Of a stretch of DNA of 64,000 nt, positions 37,108 through 48,225 are shown piece after piece. The notes beneath the pieces are model-generated. The model did no database searches. It was given only the letters and a program-made list of their open reading frames with translations, and was not told the origin of the DNA. This stretch comes from Kutzneria viridogrisea (GTDB lineage Bacteria > Actinomycetota > Actinomycetes > Mycobacteriales > Pseudonocardiaceae): contig JACJID010000002.1 of assembly GCA_014138725.1 (NCBI GenBank), positions 1,378,001 to 1,442,000 on the forward strand, in the 5' to 3' direction. The first letter of the stretch is position 1. Every line of letters starts with the position of its first letter. The position numbers and the translations under genes are program-made.

Positions 37108-38624
37108 CGGGCGCTGGCCTCCAGTTCGGGCACGCGGTGGATCAGTGCGCCACCGGCGGCCGCGTCGCGGGCCACCTCGTAGGCCGCGGCGACCCGGTAC
37201 ATCCGGTCGTCGGCCAGTGCCGGGGCCATGATCTGGAAGCCGACCGGAAGACCGTCCTCCTCGGACAGTCCACAGGGGACGCTCATGGCCGCGTTGCCCG
37301 CCAGGTTCGACGGGATGGTGCACAGGTCGGCCAGGTACATCTGCATCGGGTCGCCGACCCGCTCGCCGATGGGGAAGGCCGTGGTCGGGGTCGTCGGCGC
37401 GACCAGCACGTCCACCTGCTCGTAGGCGGCGGCGAAGTCGCGGGAGATCAGCGTGCGCACCTTCTGCGCCGAGCCGTAGTAGGCGTCGTAGTAGCCCGCC
37501 GACAGGGCGTAGGTGCCGAGGATGACGCGCCGCTTGACCTCGGGGCCGAAGCCCGCCTCGCGGGTCAGCGACATGACCTGCTCCGCCGACAGCGCGGCAT
37601 CGCCCTCGCCGACCCGCAGGCCGTAGCGCATGGCGTCGAACCGGGCCAGGTTCGAGGAGCACTCGCTCGGCGCGATCAGGTAGTACGCGGGCAGCGCCAG
37701 GGTGAAGCTGGGGCAGGACACCTCGACGACCTCGGCGCCCAGCTTGCGCAGCTGGTCCACCGCGGTGTCGAAGGCGGCGACCACGCCCGGCTGGTAGCCC
37801 TCGCCGCGGAACTCGCGCACCACGCCGACCTTCACACCGCTGAGGTCACCGGCGGCACCGGCGCGCGCGGCGGCGACCACGGCGGGCACCGGCTGGTCGA
37901 TGGAGGTGGAGTCCAGGGGGTCGTGCCCGGCGATCACCTCGTGCAGCAGGGCCGCGTCCAGCACCGTGCGGGCGCAGGGACCGGCCTGGTCCAGCGAGGA
38001 GGAGAACGCCACCAGGCCGTACCGGGAGACACCGCCGTAGGTGGGCTTGACGCCCACCGTGCCGGTGACCGCGCCGGGCTGGCGGATCGAGCCGCCGGTG
38101 TCGGTGCCGATGGCCAGCGGGGCCTCGAAGGCGGCCAGTGCCGCGGAGGAGCCGCCGCCGGAACCGCCCGGGATCCGGTCGAGGTCCCACGGGTTGCGGG
38201 TGGGGCCGTAGGCGGAGTTCTCGGTGGAGGAGCCCATCGCGAACTCGTCCATGTTGGTCTTGCCCAGGATGATCACGCCCGCCTCGCGCAGCCGCCGGGT
38301 GACGGTCGCGTCGTAGGGCGGCACCCAGCCCTCGAGCATCTTCGAGCCGCAGGTGGTGGGCATGTCCTGCGTGGTGAGCACGTCCTTGAGCGCCAGCGGC
38401 ACCCCGGCCAGCGGGGAGGCCACGTGGCCCTGCGCGATGTCCTCGTCCACCTTGCGGGCGGCGGCCAGCGCGCCCTCGGCGTCCACGTGCAGGAAGGCGT
38501 GCACGGCCGGGTCCACCGCGGTGATGCGGTCCAGGTGCGCCTGGGTCACCTCGACCGAGGACACCTCCCGCGCGGCGATCTTCGCGGCCAGCTCGGCGGC
38601 CGTCTGCCTGATCAGGTCACTCAC
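37104..38624 (-). CDS. gatA: Asp-tRNA(Asn)/Glu-tRNA(Gln) amidotransferase subunit A
   Basis: A 506-residue amidase-signature protein that releases ammonia from glutamine. The catalytic Lys lies in [11 protein letters not shown] (about residue 80) and the Ser-cisSer pair in [15 protein letters not shown] (about 155-170) and [15 protein letters not shown]. Start GTG 38624 overlaps the gatC stop. The order gatC-gatA-small gene-gatB is tightly packed. Confidence 0.97.
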   Translation of the reverse strand: MSDLIRQTAAELAAKIAAREVSSVEVTQAHLDRITAVDPAVHAFLHVDAEGALAAARKVDEDIAQGHVASPLAGVPLALKDVLTTQDMPTTCGSKMLEGWVPPYDATVTRRLREAGVIILGKTNMDEFAMGSSTENSAYGPTRNPWDLDRIPGGSGGGSSAALAAFEAPLAIGTDTGGSIRQPGAVTGTVGVKPTYGGVSRYGLVAFSSSLDQAGPCARTVLDAALLHEVIAGHDPLDSTSIDQPVPAVVAAARAGAAGDLSGVKVGVVREFRGEGYQPGVVAAFDTAVDQLRKLGAEVVEVSCPSFTLALPAYYLIAPSECSSNLARFDAMRYGLRVGEGDAALSAEQVMSLTREAGFGPEVKRRVILGTYALSAGYYDAYYGSAQKVRTLISRDFAAAYEQVDVLVAPTTPTTAFPIGERVGDPMQMYLADLCTIPSNLAGNAAMSVPCGLSEEDGLPVGFQIMAPALADDRMYRVAAAYEVARDAAAGGALIHRVPELEASAR

Positions 38625-38920
38625 TGTTCCTCCCCCAGGATGCGCGGCACGCGGAAGCGCCCGTCCTCGGCGGCCGGGGCGCCGGACAGCGCCTGCTGCT
38701 GGGTCAGTCCGGGGCGGACCACGTCTTCACGGAACACGTTGGTCAACGGCACGGCGTGCGAGGTCGGCGGCACGTCCTGCGAGGCGACCTCACCGACGCG
38801 GGCCACCGACTGCAGGATCACGTCGAGCTGGCCGGCGAACAGGTCCAGTTCATCCTCGGTCACGGCCAACCTGGCCAGCCGGGCGAGGTGCGCGACCTCG
38901 TCTCGGGAGATGCTGGGCAT
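38621..38920 (-). CDS. gatC: Asp-tRNA(Asn)/Glu-tRNA(Gln) amidotransferase subunit C
   Basis: A 99-residue GatC, the strap that joins GatA and GatB. The family start [34 protein letters not shown] is clear, and the C-terminus has [11 protein letters not shown] (typical F.VP.IL). The ATG at 38920 is preferred over one 18 nt upstream because GGAGAG is then 10 nt away. The 233 bp to the divergent ACT gene carry the gat promoter; no other gene is seen there. Confidence 0.95.
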   Translation of the reverse strand: MPSISRDEVAHLARLARLAVTEDELDLFAGQLDVILQSVARVGEVASQDVPPTSHAVPLTNVFREDVVRPGLTQQQALSGAPAAEDGRFRVPRILGEEQ

Positions 38921-39153
38921 CGGCGAGGGTCTCTCCATGCATGGGATGGGATGTGCGGGGACCGACCGAGTCTAGGACCCGCGTACGCCGAGGTCCGAAC
39001 GGGTATCGGCGGGGCCGTGCGCGCGGGGCCGTGATTTTACCGTCCCGCAACGCGGACGGAGGATCGGAATGGTCACCCGGGTCTGCGAGAATCGGCGCCC
39101 GGCACGACCGCGCGGGCGGCGAGGTTCCGCGCACGAAGCAGGAGGCGCGCACC

Positions 39154-39807
39154 TTGTCCTTCCTGATCCGGGTCCAGCTCCCGGACCGTCCCGGCACCCT
39201 GGGCGCAGTGGCAACGGCGCTCGGCGAGATCGGGGCCGACATCCTCAGCGTGGACGTGGTGGAGCGGTCCCCGGGGGTCGCCATCGACGACCTCGTCGTG
39301 GAACTGCCCTCCGGCCGCCTGCCCGACGTGCTCATCACCGCCGCCGAGTCCATCGACGGGGTCGAGGTGGACGCCGTGCGCCCCTATGCCGGGGTGCTCA
39401 ACACGCACCGCGAGCTGGAGCTGGTCGAGGAGGTCGCCGCCCAGCCACGTGCCGGGTTGCAGATCTTCACCGAGGGCGTGCCGCGCATCGTCCGCGCCGG
39501 CTGGGCCCTCGTGGTGACCCAGGACGCCAACGGGGTGCACCGGCTGGCCGCCTCCACCGCCGCGCCGGAGACCCGCTTGGACAGCCCGCCGTGGCTGCCG
39601 CTGCAGCGCGCGACGATCCTCGACGGCGAGGAGGGCTGGGTACCCGAGACCTGGCGCGAGCTGGGCACCGAACTGGCCGCCACCCCTCTGGGCAAGCCCG
39701 AGCGGGTGCTGCTGGTCGGCAGACCGGGCGGCCCGATGTTCCGCGCCGCCGAACTGGCCCGGCTCGCCCACCTGGCGGGAATCGTGGCCGTGGTGCTGCC
39801 CGACTGA
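39154..39807 (+). CDS. ACT-domain protein
   Basis: A 217-residue protein with an N-terminal ACT domain (LSFLIRVQLPDRPGTLGAVATALGEIGADILSVDVVERSPG) and a C-terminal half with GNAT-like remnants (GLQIFTEGVPRIVRAGWALVV). The orthologous gene lies between gatCAB and ligA in mycobacteria as well. ACT domains bind amino acids; the ligand is unknown. The TTG start was selected because GGAGG lies 8 nt upstream and the ACT strand begins at once; a more common start codon is absent nearby. Confidence 0.8.
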   Translation: MSFLIRVQLPDRPGTLGAVATALGEIGADILSVDVVERSPGVAIDDLVVELPSGRLPDVLITAAESIDGVEVDAVRPYAGVLNTHRELELVEEVAAQPRAGLQIFTEGVPRIVRAGWALVVTQDANGVHRLAASTAAPETRLDSPPWLPLQRATILDGEEGWVPETWRELGTELAATPLGKPERVLLVGRPGGPMFRAAELARLAHLAGIVAVVLPD

Positions 39808-39956
39808 GCCCGGGGCGCTCGCCCCTACCCATGAACATCCCCCGCCACTCCCAGGGGGGCGACCCCGGTACCAGTCTACCGCCCCACCCCGACAGTTGAT
39901 CTTGCTGAAGATCGGGATGTGGACAACTCGGCGGGTGTGGACAGACGGGTGACGTG

Positions 39957-40124
39957 TCACGAAGGTGCCGTTCAGGGCGTTCAACGTCGCGAACGGCACC
40001 TTCATGACGACCCCACCGAGACGCGCTGCGAAAGGACCATTCGCTGCGCTCAGCGCAGTGAAAGCCACCTTCGCGGCGGCCGTGGCACGCTCACCGCGCC
40101 GTGAACGGCACCTTCAGGACATGC
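39957..40124. repeat. Cluster of palindrome-family elements between ACT and BKACE genes
   Basis: GAAGGTGCCGTTC (39961-39973) with GAACGGCACCTTC (39991-40003) is one copy. The region 40023-40075 (CGAAAGGACCATTC ... GAAAGCCACCTTCGC) is a diverged copy, and 40101-40120 (TGAACGGCACCTTCAGG) a half copy that supplies the BKACE stop codon. From 39808 to 39956 I see nothing coding. Confidence 0.75.
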
Positions 40125-40824
40125 GCTGGGCGGTGGCGACGAGCGTGGCGTTGCCGGGGGCGGGGCGGCCGTCGGGCAGCAGCAGCGTGTCCTCGAGGCC
40201 GATCCGCGTGGCGAGGCCGAGCCGACGGGCGGCGGCGAGCACGGGCCACGCGGTGGCATCCTCACCGTGCAGCAGTACGGGCAAGTCGACCCAGTCGAGG
40301 GCCTGGAGCAGTGCGTGGGCCTCGTCGAGTGCCGCGGCGTCGGGCTGGACCTCGGCGAGGACACGCACGGCGGCTGGCGGCAGTCCACGCTGGCGGAGTT
40401 CCTGTGCCGCGGCGCAATGGAACACACCGAGTTCGACGGCGATCCCGGCGGTGTGCAGGGACTCGCACACCTCGTACCAGCCCGCCTCGTGCACGTTGAC
40501 GGAGGCGATGTCGGGCCGCCCGGCGGCGAGGCAACTCCAGCCCGCGACGAGTTCGGCGCGGCGCATGGGGTCGGGCACGATCCACGCCGCGGTGGTCACG
40601 CCGATCTCGGCACCGGGCACGGCGGCGCGCACGACGGACACGGCGGTGGCCACCTCGGGGCCGGCGAGCACCTGGAGCCCGGCGGCGTCGCGCGGGTGGA
40701 TGTGCAGCGCGAGCACGCCGAGTTCGGCCACGGCGGCGGCGTCGGCGGCGAGTTGCTGCGGGGTGATCGGCAGCGCGGGATGTGATCCGGCGGCACGGGC
40801 GCCGTTCAGACAAGCCTGCAGCAT
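40114..40824 (-). CDS. BKACE-family (DUF849) beta-keto acid cleavage enzyme
   Basis: A 236-residue TIM-barrel protein of the BKACE family, Zn-dependent condensing enzymes that cleave a beta-keto acid with acetyl-CoA. It starts LQACLNGARAAGSHPALPITPQQLAADAAAVAELG; the metal-binding His pair is in LALHIHPRDAAG. The C-terminal segment TRIGLEDTLLLPDGRPAPGNATLV is characteristic. At 236 residues it is shorter than many members (270-310), as in the compact actinobacterial subgroup. Its last codons (RMS) and stop fall inside a repeat element, so the native end may have been altered. The substrate is unknown. Confidence 0.82.
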   Translation of the reverse strand: MLQACLNGARAAGSHPALPITPQQLAADAAAVAELGVLALHIHPRDAAGLQVLAGPEVATAVSVVRAAVPGAEIGVTTAAWIVPDPMRRAELVAGWSCLAAGRPDIASVNVHEAGWYEVCESLHTAGIAVELGVFHCAAAQELRQRGLPPAAVRVLAEVQPDAAALDEAHALLQALDWVDLPVLLHGEDATAWPVLAAARRLGLATRIGLEDTLLLPDGRPAPGNATLVATAQRMS

Positions 40825-41053
40825 CGTGGGCCTCCAACCCTCATCACTGAACGTGCCCGATCACTGGGGGTCGAGCAACACGGCCACGCGGCGCAACACG
40901 ATTGCTCAGTCGTGTAACAACGATTCATTCGATCGAGTTAAACGCCCTGTGATCTGCGACGGAACGGTTCGCAGAGCTTGGCCACCGCCCGGAACGTCCA
41001 GTACGTTCCGTAGTCAGCTGGGGACGCCCGGCGGTGACCACGAGGAGACCCGG

Positions 41054-41491
41054 ATGCGCTGCCACCGCAAGTCGGTGCACCCCGAGGCCGCGTTGGCCGT
41101 CTCGGCGGGCATCACCGGAATCACCTTCGCCGCGGTGGTCGCGGTGATGGCCGTGCAGCACGCCTCAGACCAGGCGACCCAGGTCCGCAACGCGGGCCCG
41201 CTCCCGGCACCGCCCAAGCCGTCGACGACGACCACGGCCCCGCCGACCACCACCGTGCCTCCGCAGGCCGCGACCCCGCCGGTCGTGGTGATCACCAAGG
41301 AGGTCACGGTCACCCAGCAGGTCACCCCGCCGCCGAGCACCTCCGCGCGCTCCGTCCAGCCCAGGGAACTGCCCCCGCAGAACACCGGCACCAAGTCACC
41401 GCTGGCCCGGCAGATGCAGCAGATGTCGGAGTTCGTGCAGCAGTGGCCCAGCTTCGCCGGTGACGTGTTCGACACCTACACCGGTCGCTGA
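41054..41491 (+). CDS. Small secreted/membrane-anchored protein with Thr-Pro linker
   Basis: A 145-residue protein: a short basic N-terminus, one hydrophobic segment (about 15-37: ALAVSAGITGITFAAVVAVMAV), then a Pro/Thr-rich low-complexity stalk (STTTTAPPTTTVPP) and a C-terminal region FVQQWPSFAGDVFDTYTGR. It looks like a single-pass protein with an extracytoplasmic stalk. GAGGAG precedes the ATG by 6 nt. No family is recognised. Upstream, GGAACGT-CCAGT-ACGTTCC (40991-41009) is a possible operator. The 229 bp between this gene and BKACE hold only such signals. Confidence 0.7.
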   Translation: MRCHRKSVHPEAALAVSAGITGITFAAVVAVMAVQHASDQATQVRNAGPLPAPPKPSTTTTAPPTTTVPPQAATPPVVVITKEVTVTQQVTPPPSTSARSVQPRELPPQNTGTKSPLARQMQQMSEFVQQWPSFAGDVFDTYTGR

Positions 41492-42095
41492 GAGCCCACT
41501 GCGGCGACGGCACGGCAGAGCACCGCGTAGGGCACCACACACGATCCACAACAGGGCACTGCCCTGCTAGGCCCAGTGACTGCACGGCGGACACACCGAG
41601 GGGCATGCCCCAGTCCGGGGTCTGCGGCAGGCGCACGGCGCGGGCGATCAGCAGCGCCCCCGCGATCGGCGGGCAGGCGGCCGTGGTGCCGTACACGGAG
41701 CACTCCCCGTTGACGGGCAACAGGAAACACGGGCAGCAACAGCACGAGCCACAGCCAGCGCAGCAGGCCGTCCGGTAAGCAGACGAGCAGGCGCACGACC
41801 AGGACCGAGGCGAGCAGGGCCGCGGTGACCGCCAACAGCGTGGCGCACCAGATCCACGGCGTTGGCGGACCGCGCCAGGCGCGCACCCGTGTGGTTAGCA
41901 GCTGCACCGCGCCCAGGGCCTGCCAGGCGGCCAGGGCGAGCACCCGCGCAGCGGGTGATCACCCAGCCGCCAGCACAGCCAGAAAGCTGGGCACAGCCGC
42001 GGCGAGCACGCTGGTGAACACCTGCACCGGCGCCAACCCGACCGCACAGCAGGCCGAGACCAGCAGGAGGAGGGCACCGGCCAGGGCGGATGGAA
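41476..42095 (-). pseudogene. Degraded multi-pass membrane protein gene
   Basis: On the minus strand downstream of ligA the frame reads hydrophobic sequence ALAGALLLLVSACCAVG...PSFLAVLAAG. It then hits TGA (41959-41961) and continues in the same frame as LALAAWQALGAVQLLTTR...ATLLAVTAALLASVLVVRLLVCLPDG...LVLLLPVF. Near 41705 the hydrophobic character passes to another frame (NGECSVYGTTAACPPIAGALLIARAVRL). One in-frame stop and one frameshift indicate a dead gene. No start codon is evident at its upstream edge. The family is not recognised. Confidence 0.45.
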
Positions 42096-42098
42096 CCG

Positions 42099-44231
<2,133 letters not shown>

Positions 44232-44252
44232 TTAACGCCCACCACCGACAAG

Positions 44253-45011
44253 TCAGGCCGAGTCGGTGTGCTCGATTGGGTTGCCGTCGGCGTCCTGCCC
44301 CGCCAGGCCGCGGACCAGGGTGCGCAACTCCAGCAGGGTGATGGCGGCGTCCGGCGCGCTGACGGCGGTCTCCACCCGGCGCAGCCGTTCGGCCGCGAGC
44401 CGTTCGCCGAGGGTGGCGTCCAGGGGGAGGAAGGTCATCGCGGTGCGGGCCTCGTCGGTGAGCTGGGACAGGCCGGGGTGGTGCACGGCCACGTCCACCA
44501 CGCCCGCGTCGGCGTCGACCTGGGCGACCACGCGCACGTCGGCCAGGCGCAGGCGGTGCTCCCCGATGTTGACGGTGACCTCGGTCGGGTCCGGCACGGG
44601 CGGTACCGAGTCGTGGTACTCCCAGATCAGGTCCTCGGGCGGGGCGGCGGCCCGCCAGGCGTCGGTGTAGGGCCGCAGGTCCGAGCGCTCCTGCCCGGTG
44701 ACCACCAGCGCGTACACGGCGCGCTGCCCGCGTTCCACGGAGAAGTGCAGCTCCGGGTGGATCGCGGCGACCTCCTCGCAGAGCAGGTGCTCGATGCGTT
44801 TGGGCTCGCTGTCGCCCAGGGCCGAGTTGATCTGCGGCAGCTGGTCCTGCCAGCGCTGCCAGAACCGTTCCACGAGCGCGACGGGGTCCGCCGATGCCGG
44901 TTCGAGCCACTCCGCGACCTGCTCGGAATCCGGCTCGACGGCCTCAGCCCTGTCGTGCTCGACGCGGCGACGTCGCCACGGGAACCACTTCATCCCTCCA
45001 TTGTCCGCCAC
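44253..45011 (-). CDS. Conserved hypothetical protein
   Basis: A 252-residue (246 if the ATG at 44993 is used) soluble acidic protein. The basic start MKWFPWRRRRVEHDRAEAV is followed by residues ~40-140 with VALVERFWQRWQDQLPQINSALGDSEPKRIEHLLCEEVAAIHPELHFSVERG; no motif of a named enzyme is recognised. Proteins of this type are widespread in actinobacteria without assigned function. It is 30 bp upstream of ligA on the same strand and may be co-transcribed with it. The GTG/ATG choice is unresolved: GGAGGG lies too close to the inner ATG. Confidence 0.65.
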   Translation of the reverse strand: MADNGGMKWFPWRRRRVEHDRAEAVEPDSEQVAEWLEPASADPVALVERFWQRWQDQLPQINSALGDSEPKRIEHLLCEEVAAIHPELHFSVERGQRAVYALVVTGQERSDLRPYTDAWRAAAPPEDLIWEYHDSVPPVPDPTEVTVNIGEHRLRLADVRVVAQVDADAGVVDVAVHHPGLSQLTDEARTAMTFLPLDATLGERLAAERLRRVETAVSAPDAAITLLELRTLVRGLAGQDADGNPIEHTDSA

Positions 45012-45080
45012 TGCGCGGGATTGGCGAGGGGGTGGGTGCGTTCGGGGCAGTGAATACCGCCGTTTGCCACTTGTCCACGA

Positions 45081-45974
45081 CTATCGGCGCGGTCTGGTAG
45101 CCACCGCGAGCAGCTCGGCGGCCGGTCCGACCAGCCGCCGACCGCCGGGCCAGGCCGCACGAAGGCGCCTGCGCAGGTCGATGCCGGGTACCTCGACCGG
45201 CACCAGGCGGCCCTCGGCGAGGTCGGTGGCCACGGCCAGTTCGCTGAGCACGGCCGGTCCGGCCCCGGCGATCACCGCACCGCGCACGGCGGTGGTGGAG
45301 CCCAGTTCCAGCAACGGTTCGGCGCGCGCGGTGACCCTGCGCAGCGCGCGATCCAGGGTCTCGCGGGTGCCCGAGCCGGGTTCGCGCACCACCAGCGGGG
45401 TGGCGGCCAGTTCCCCGGCGTCCACCGGGCGTCGGCGCCGTGCCCACGGGTGCTCGGGCAGCACCACGACCACCAGCCGGTCCACCGCCACCACCCGGCT
45501 GGCCAGCTCGCGCGGCACGGTCGGCGACTCCACGAAGCCCAGGTCCACCTCCCCGCGGCGCAGCAGGTCGAGCACCGCGTCCGAGTTGGCCACCCGCAGC
45601 CCCACGTGCAGCTCCGGCCGCGACCGGCGCAACTCCCCCAGCCAGCCCGGCGCCAGGTGCTCGGCCACGGTGAGGCTGGCCGCCACCCGCAGCTGTGCGT
45701 CCTGGCGCTCGCGCAGGGCCTGCGCCCCGGTGAGCAGGCCGTCCACCTCGTGCAGCACCCGGCGGGCCCAGTCGGTGACGACCTGCCCCGGCTCGGTGAG
45801 GGTGGACCCGCGCCGGGTGCGGTCCACCAGCGCCAGGCCGAGCCTGCGCTCCAGGGTCGCCAGCCGCTTGCTCGCCGAGGGCTGCGCGATGCCCAGTTCC
45901 TCCGCGGCCCGGCCCAGGCTGCCCAGTTCGGCCACGAGCACGAGCAGCCGCAACGAGTCCAGGTCGGGAGTCAT
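45081..45974 (-). CDS. LysR-family regulator divergent from yeiH-like gene
   Basis: A 297-residue LysR protein: the N-terminal winged helix LDSLRLLVLVAELGSLGRAAEELGIAQPSASKRLATLERRLGLALVDRTRRGSTLTEPG (residues ~4-62) and a periplasmic-binding-like effector domain. The ATG at 45974 gives the usual LysR start. It is divergent by 70 bp from the sulfate-exporter-like membrane gene; the pair resembles CysB/CbbR-like LysR controlling YeiH-family genes. GGGTATGACCC in the shared promoter is a candidate site. Confidence 0.92.
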   Translation of the reverse strand: MTPDLDSLRLLVLVAELGSLGRAAEELGIAQPSASKRLATLERRLGLALVDRTRRGSTLTEPGQVVTDWARRVLHEVDGLLTGAQALRERQDAQLRVAASLTVAEHLAPGWLGELRRSRPELHVGLRVANSDAVLDLLRRGEVDLGFVESPTVPRELASRVVAVDRLVVVVLPEHPWARRRRPVDAGELAATPLVVREPGSGTRETLDRALRRVTARAEPLLELGSTTAVRGAVIAGAGPAVLSELAVATDLAEGRLVPVEVPGIDLRRRLRAAWPGGRRLVGPAAELLAVATRPRR

Positions 45975-45981
45975 AGCCCCA

Positions 45982-45992
45982 GGGTATGACCC
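45982..45992. promoter_or_regulatory. Candidate LysR operator
   Basis: GGGT-ATG-ACCC is an exact inverted repeat 8 bp upstream of the LysR ATG and 53 bp upstream of the divergent gene. Its position suits autoregulation. Confidence 0.4.
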
Positions 45993-46044
45993 GGTGCCCG
46001 GTTGACCGCTACCGCCACGCGGGCCGCGGGCGCAGGCTCTCGGC

Positions 46045-46914
46045 GTGGGAATCCTGATGGTGGCGGTGCTCGTGGGCGTGGTGGTCGGCAACCTGCCGGT
46101 CCTGCCCTCCTCGGTACGGCCTGTGCTGTCGTTGTGGACCAAGCGCCTGCTGCGGGCCGGGGTGGTGCTCGTCGGCCTGCAACTGGCCGTGCCACAGGTG
46201 CTCGCGCTGGGGGCGGGCACCGTGCTGGCGGTCGTCGTCACGGTCGCGGTGACCTTCTTCGGCACGCTCGCACTGGGCCGCCTGTTCGGTGTGTCGCGCG
46301 GGCTGTCCATGCTGGTCGCCACCGGGTTCTCGATCTGCGGCGCGTCCGCGATCGCCGCCGCCGAGGGCGTGGTCGAGTCCGAGGAGGACGAGGTCGCCAC
46401 GGCGGTCGCGCTGGTCACGGTGTTCGGCAGCCTCACGATGCTGACCCTGCCGCTGCTCGCCGACGGGCTGGCGCTGGGCCGGTGGTCGGGGCTGACCGTG
46501 CAGGAGGTCGCGCAGGTCGTGGTCGCCGCCTCACCGGCAGGGGCCGCCGCCGTGGGCACGGCCGTGGCGATCAAGCTCAGCCGGGTCGTGCTCCTGGCTC
46601 CGGTCGTCGCGGGCATGGGCGTCTGGCGGCGGGCCGCCAACTCCACCGGTGAGCGGCCGCCGCTCGTGCCGGTGTTCGTCCTCGGGTTCCTGGCCATGGT
46701 GGTGCTGCGCAGCCTGAACGTGCTGCCCGCGTGGGCGCTGGACCTGGCCAAGGACGGCAGCACCTGGCTGCTGGCGGGCGCGTTGTTCGGGCTCGGTTGC
46801 GCGGTCCGCCTGCGGGCGATGGCCAAGACCGGGCTGCGGGCGCTGCTGCTCGGCGCGGCGTCCACGGTGCTGGTGGTCGGCACGGGGTGGGTGAGCCTGG
46901 CGGTGCTGGGCTGA
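46045..46914 (+). CDS. YeiH-family (UPF0324) putative sulfate exporter, short N-terminus
   Basis: A 289-residue polytopic membrane protein with eight or nine TM segments. Family signatures include LWTKRLLRAGVVLVGLQL and the Gly/Ala-rich motif MLVATGFSICGASAIAAAEGVVESEEDEVATAVALVTVFG. Relatives are usually about 330-350 residues; the missing part is the first TM helix or two, because a stop codon lies 40 bp upstream in frame and the first usable start is the GTG at 46045. Either this is a short variant or the 5' end has been eroded. It is regulated, by inference, by the divergent LysR protein. Confidence 0.8.
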   Translation: MGILMVAVLVGVVVGNLPVLPSSVRPVLSLWTKRLLRAGVVLVGLQLAVPQVLALGAGTVLAVVVTVAVTFFGTLALGRLFGVSRGLSMLVATGFSICGASAIAAAEGVVESEEDEVATAVALVTVFGSLTMLTLPLLADGLALGRWSGLTVQEVAQVVVAASPAGAAAVGTAVAIKLSRVVLLAPVVAGMGVWRRAANSTGERPPLVPVFVLGFLAMVVLRSLNVLPAWALDLAKDGSTWLLAGALFGLGCAVRLRAMAKTGLRALLLGAASTVLVVGTGWVSLAVLG

Positions 46915-46934
46915 GCGCAGCGTGCGGCGTGGGG

Positions 46935-47176
46935 CAGGCGTCGCGTGTCGGCGCTTCGCGGGCGGCGTGTCGGCGCTTCCTGCACGGTGTGTTCGCGCTT
47001 CGCGGGCGGTGTGTCGGCGCTCCGCGGGCGGTTTCCCAGTTCGTGGGAGGCCGCACGGCGGGCGCGAACACGGCGTACCGCTGGCGCCGACACGCGGTAC
47101 CGGACGCGCCGACACGCGGGGTTCAGGCGTCACCACGCGGGACTCGCGGGCCGGTGAGCGGGACTCGCCGTCGGCG
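46935..47176. repeat. Composite inverted GTGTCGGCGC blocks with two 21-bp units
   Basis: Four direct GTGT(C)GGCGCTTC/TCC copies (46947-47025), a centre near GTTTCCCAGTTCGTGGGAGG, then complementary GCGCCGACACGCGG copies (47083-47120). Two GCGGGACTCG units lie at 47137 and 47158. The block separates convergent YeiH and beta-lactamase-like genes. Confidence 0.8.
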
Positions 47177-48130
47177 TCACAGGAAGGGCTTGACGGCGGC
47201 TTTGGCGGCGGCGGAGACCTGGGCTATGCCCGTGTCCTCGTCGGGTTGCGAGCCGGACAGCACGGCGATCAGGAACGTGTGCCCCCCGCTGACGACCTGG
47301 CCGATGCTGTTCACGGCCCACAGGTCGTTGTCGGCGTCCACGGGCAGCCAGCCGTTCTTCAGCACCGGCGTCGTCCCGCGGTCAGCCGCCGCGGACACGC
47401 CCCACACCTGGTCCGGCTCGATGTTGCTCATCAGGCCGATCGCGTAGGAACGGGCCGCCTGCGACAACGGTGAGCGGCTGGTCGTCAGCGCGGTCAGCAA
47501 CTGCAACTGGTCGCCGACCGTGGTGGTGGTCAGCCCCCAGTAGTCGTCGGCGCCGGGATCGGTGGCGGTGAGCCCGAACTTGGTGTTGGCGGCCCGCATG
47601 CCCGCCTCGCTGCCCGCCTCGTCCCACAGCGCGGTGGCCGAGTCGTTGTCGCTGTTCTCGATCATCTGCTGGGCGGCCTGCTGCTGGCCCGAGGTCAGCG
47701 AGATGCCCTGCTGCTGGGTCTGCAACAGCAGCACCGCGAGGATGTCGGCCTTGACGATGCTGGCCGTGGTGAAGCTCTGCTTGCCGTTGTAGCTGGCGGA
47801 GGTGCCGGTGCTCACGTCCAGCACGCCCACCGAGAGCTGGCCGGTGAGGTTGGCCAGCACGGGGGCCAGCGCCTCGGCGAGCGCGTCGTCCGGGGACTTG
47901 GCCGGGCCGCTGCTGGACGTGGCGGGCGGTGGCGTGGCGGTGGTGGTCGTGGTGCGGGTGGCCCGGCTGACCGCGCTGGGCGTGGCGGACACGGCGACCG
48001 GTTGGCCGTGCACCTGCGCGGTGTAGCCGGCGCCGATGGTGAGCCCTGCCACCACGGCGCCGACCGACATCGCGCACAGCACACCGACAACGCGCGACCG
48101 AGTCCAGGTTCCGCCAGCTCTCAAGGCCAT
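47177..48130 (-). CDS. Secreted class A beta-lactamase-like serine hydrolase
   Basis: A 317-residue exported protein. N-terminal signal/anchor (VVGVLCAMSVGAVVAGLTIGAG), a Thr/Pro linker (residues ~50-75), then a beta-lactamase/transpeptidase-like fold. The nucleophile motif is SIVK (SxxK) in SFTTASIVKADILAVLLL, the second motif SDN in IENSDNDSATALW, and the third KxG corresponds to LKNGWLPVDADNDLW. The Glu166 omega-loop motif of true class A lactamases is not obvious, so hydrolysis of antibiotics is uncertain. Related actinobacterial proteins are of unknown function. Confidence 0.82.
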   Translation of the reverse strand: MALRAGGTWTRSRVVGVLCAMSVGAVVAGLTIGAGYTAQVHGQPVAVSATPSAVSRATRTTTTTATPPPATSSSGPAKSPDDALAEALAPVLANLTGQLSVGVLDVSTGTSASYNGKQSFTTASIVKADILAVLLLQTQQQGISLTSGQQQAAQQMIENSDNDSATALWDEAGSEAGMRAANTKFGLTATDPGADDYWGLTTTTVGDQLQLLTALTTSRSPLSQAARSYAIGLMSNIEPDQVWGVSAAADRGTTPVLKNGWLPVDADNDLWAVNSIGQVVSGGHTFLIAVLSGSQPDEDTGIAQVSAAAKAAVKPFL

Positions 48131-48225
48131 GACGACCAGGTTCGGTCACGCACCTGCGGGGAAGCTGAAGGTCGAGGTGCGAGATTCCTAAGATTTCCCT
48201 GTACGGATTGCCAGGTTGGCGGTGA

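Noticed and set aside
36904-37662. Longer protein extending the small gat membrane gene upstream
   Set aside because: The extra frame is antisense-like/out-of-frame sequence of gatA; the ATG overlapping the gatA stop is the sensible start.
47177-48130. Antibiotic-resistance beta-lactamase
   Set aside because: SxxK and SDN motifs exist but the omega-loop Glu and a normal KTG were not found; the context is not a resistance locus.
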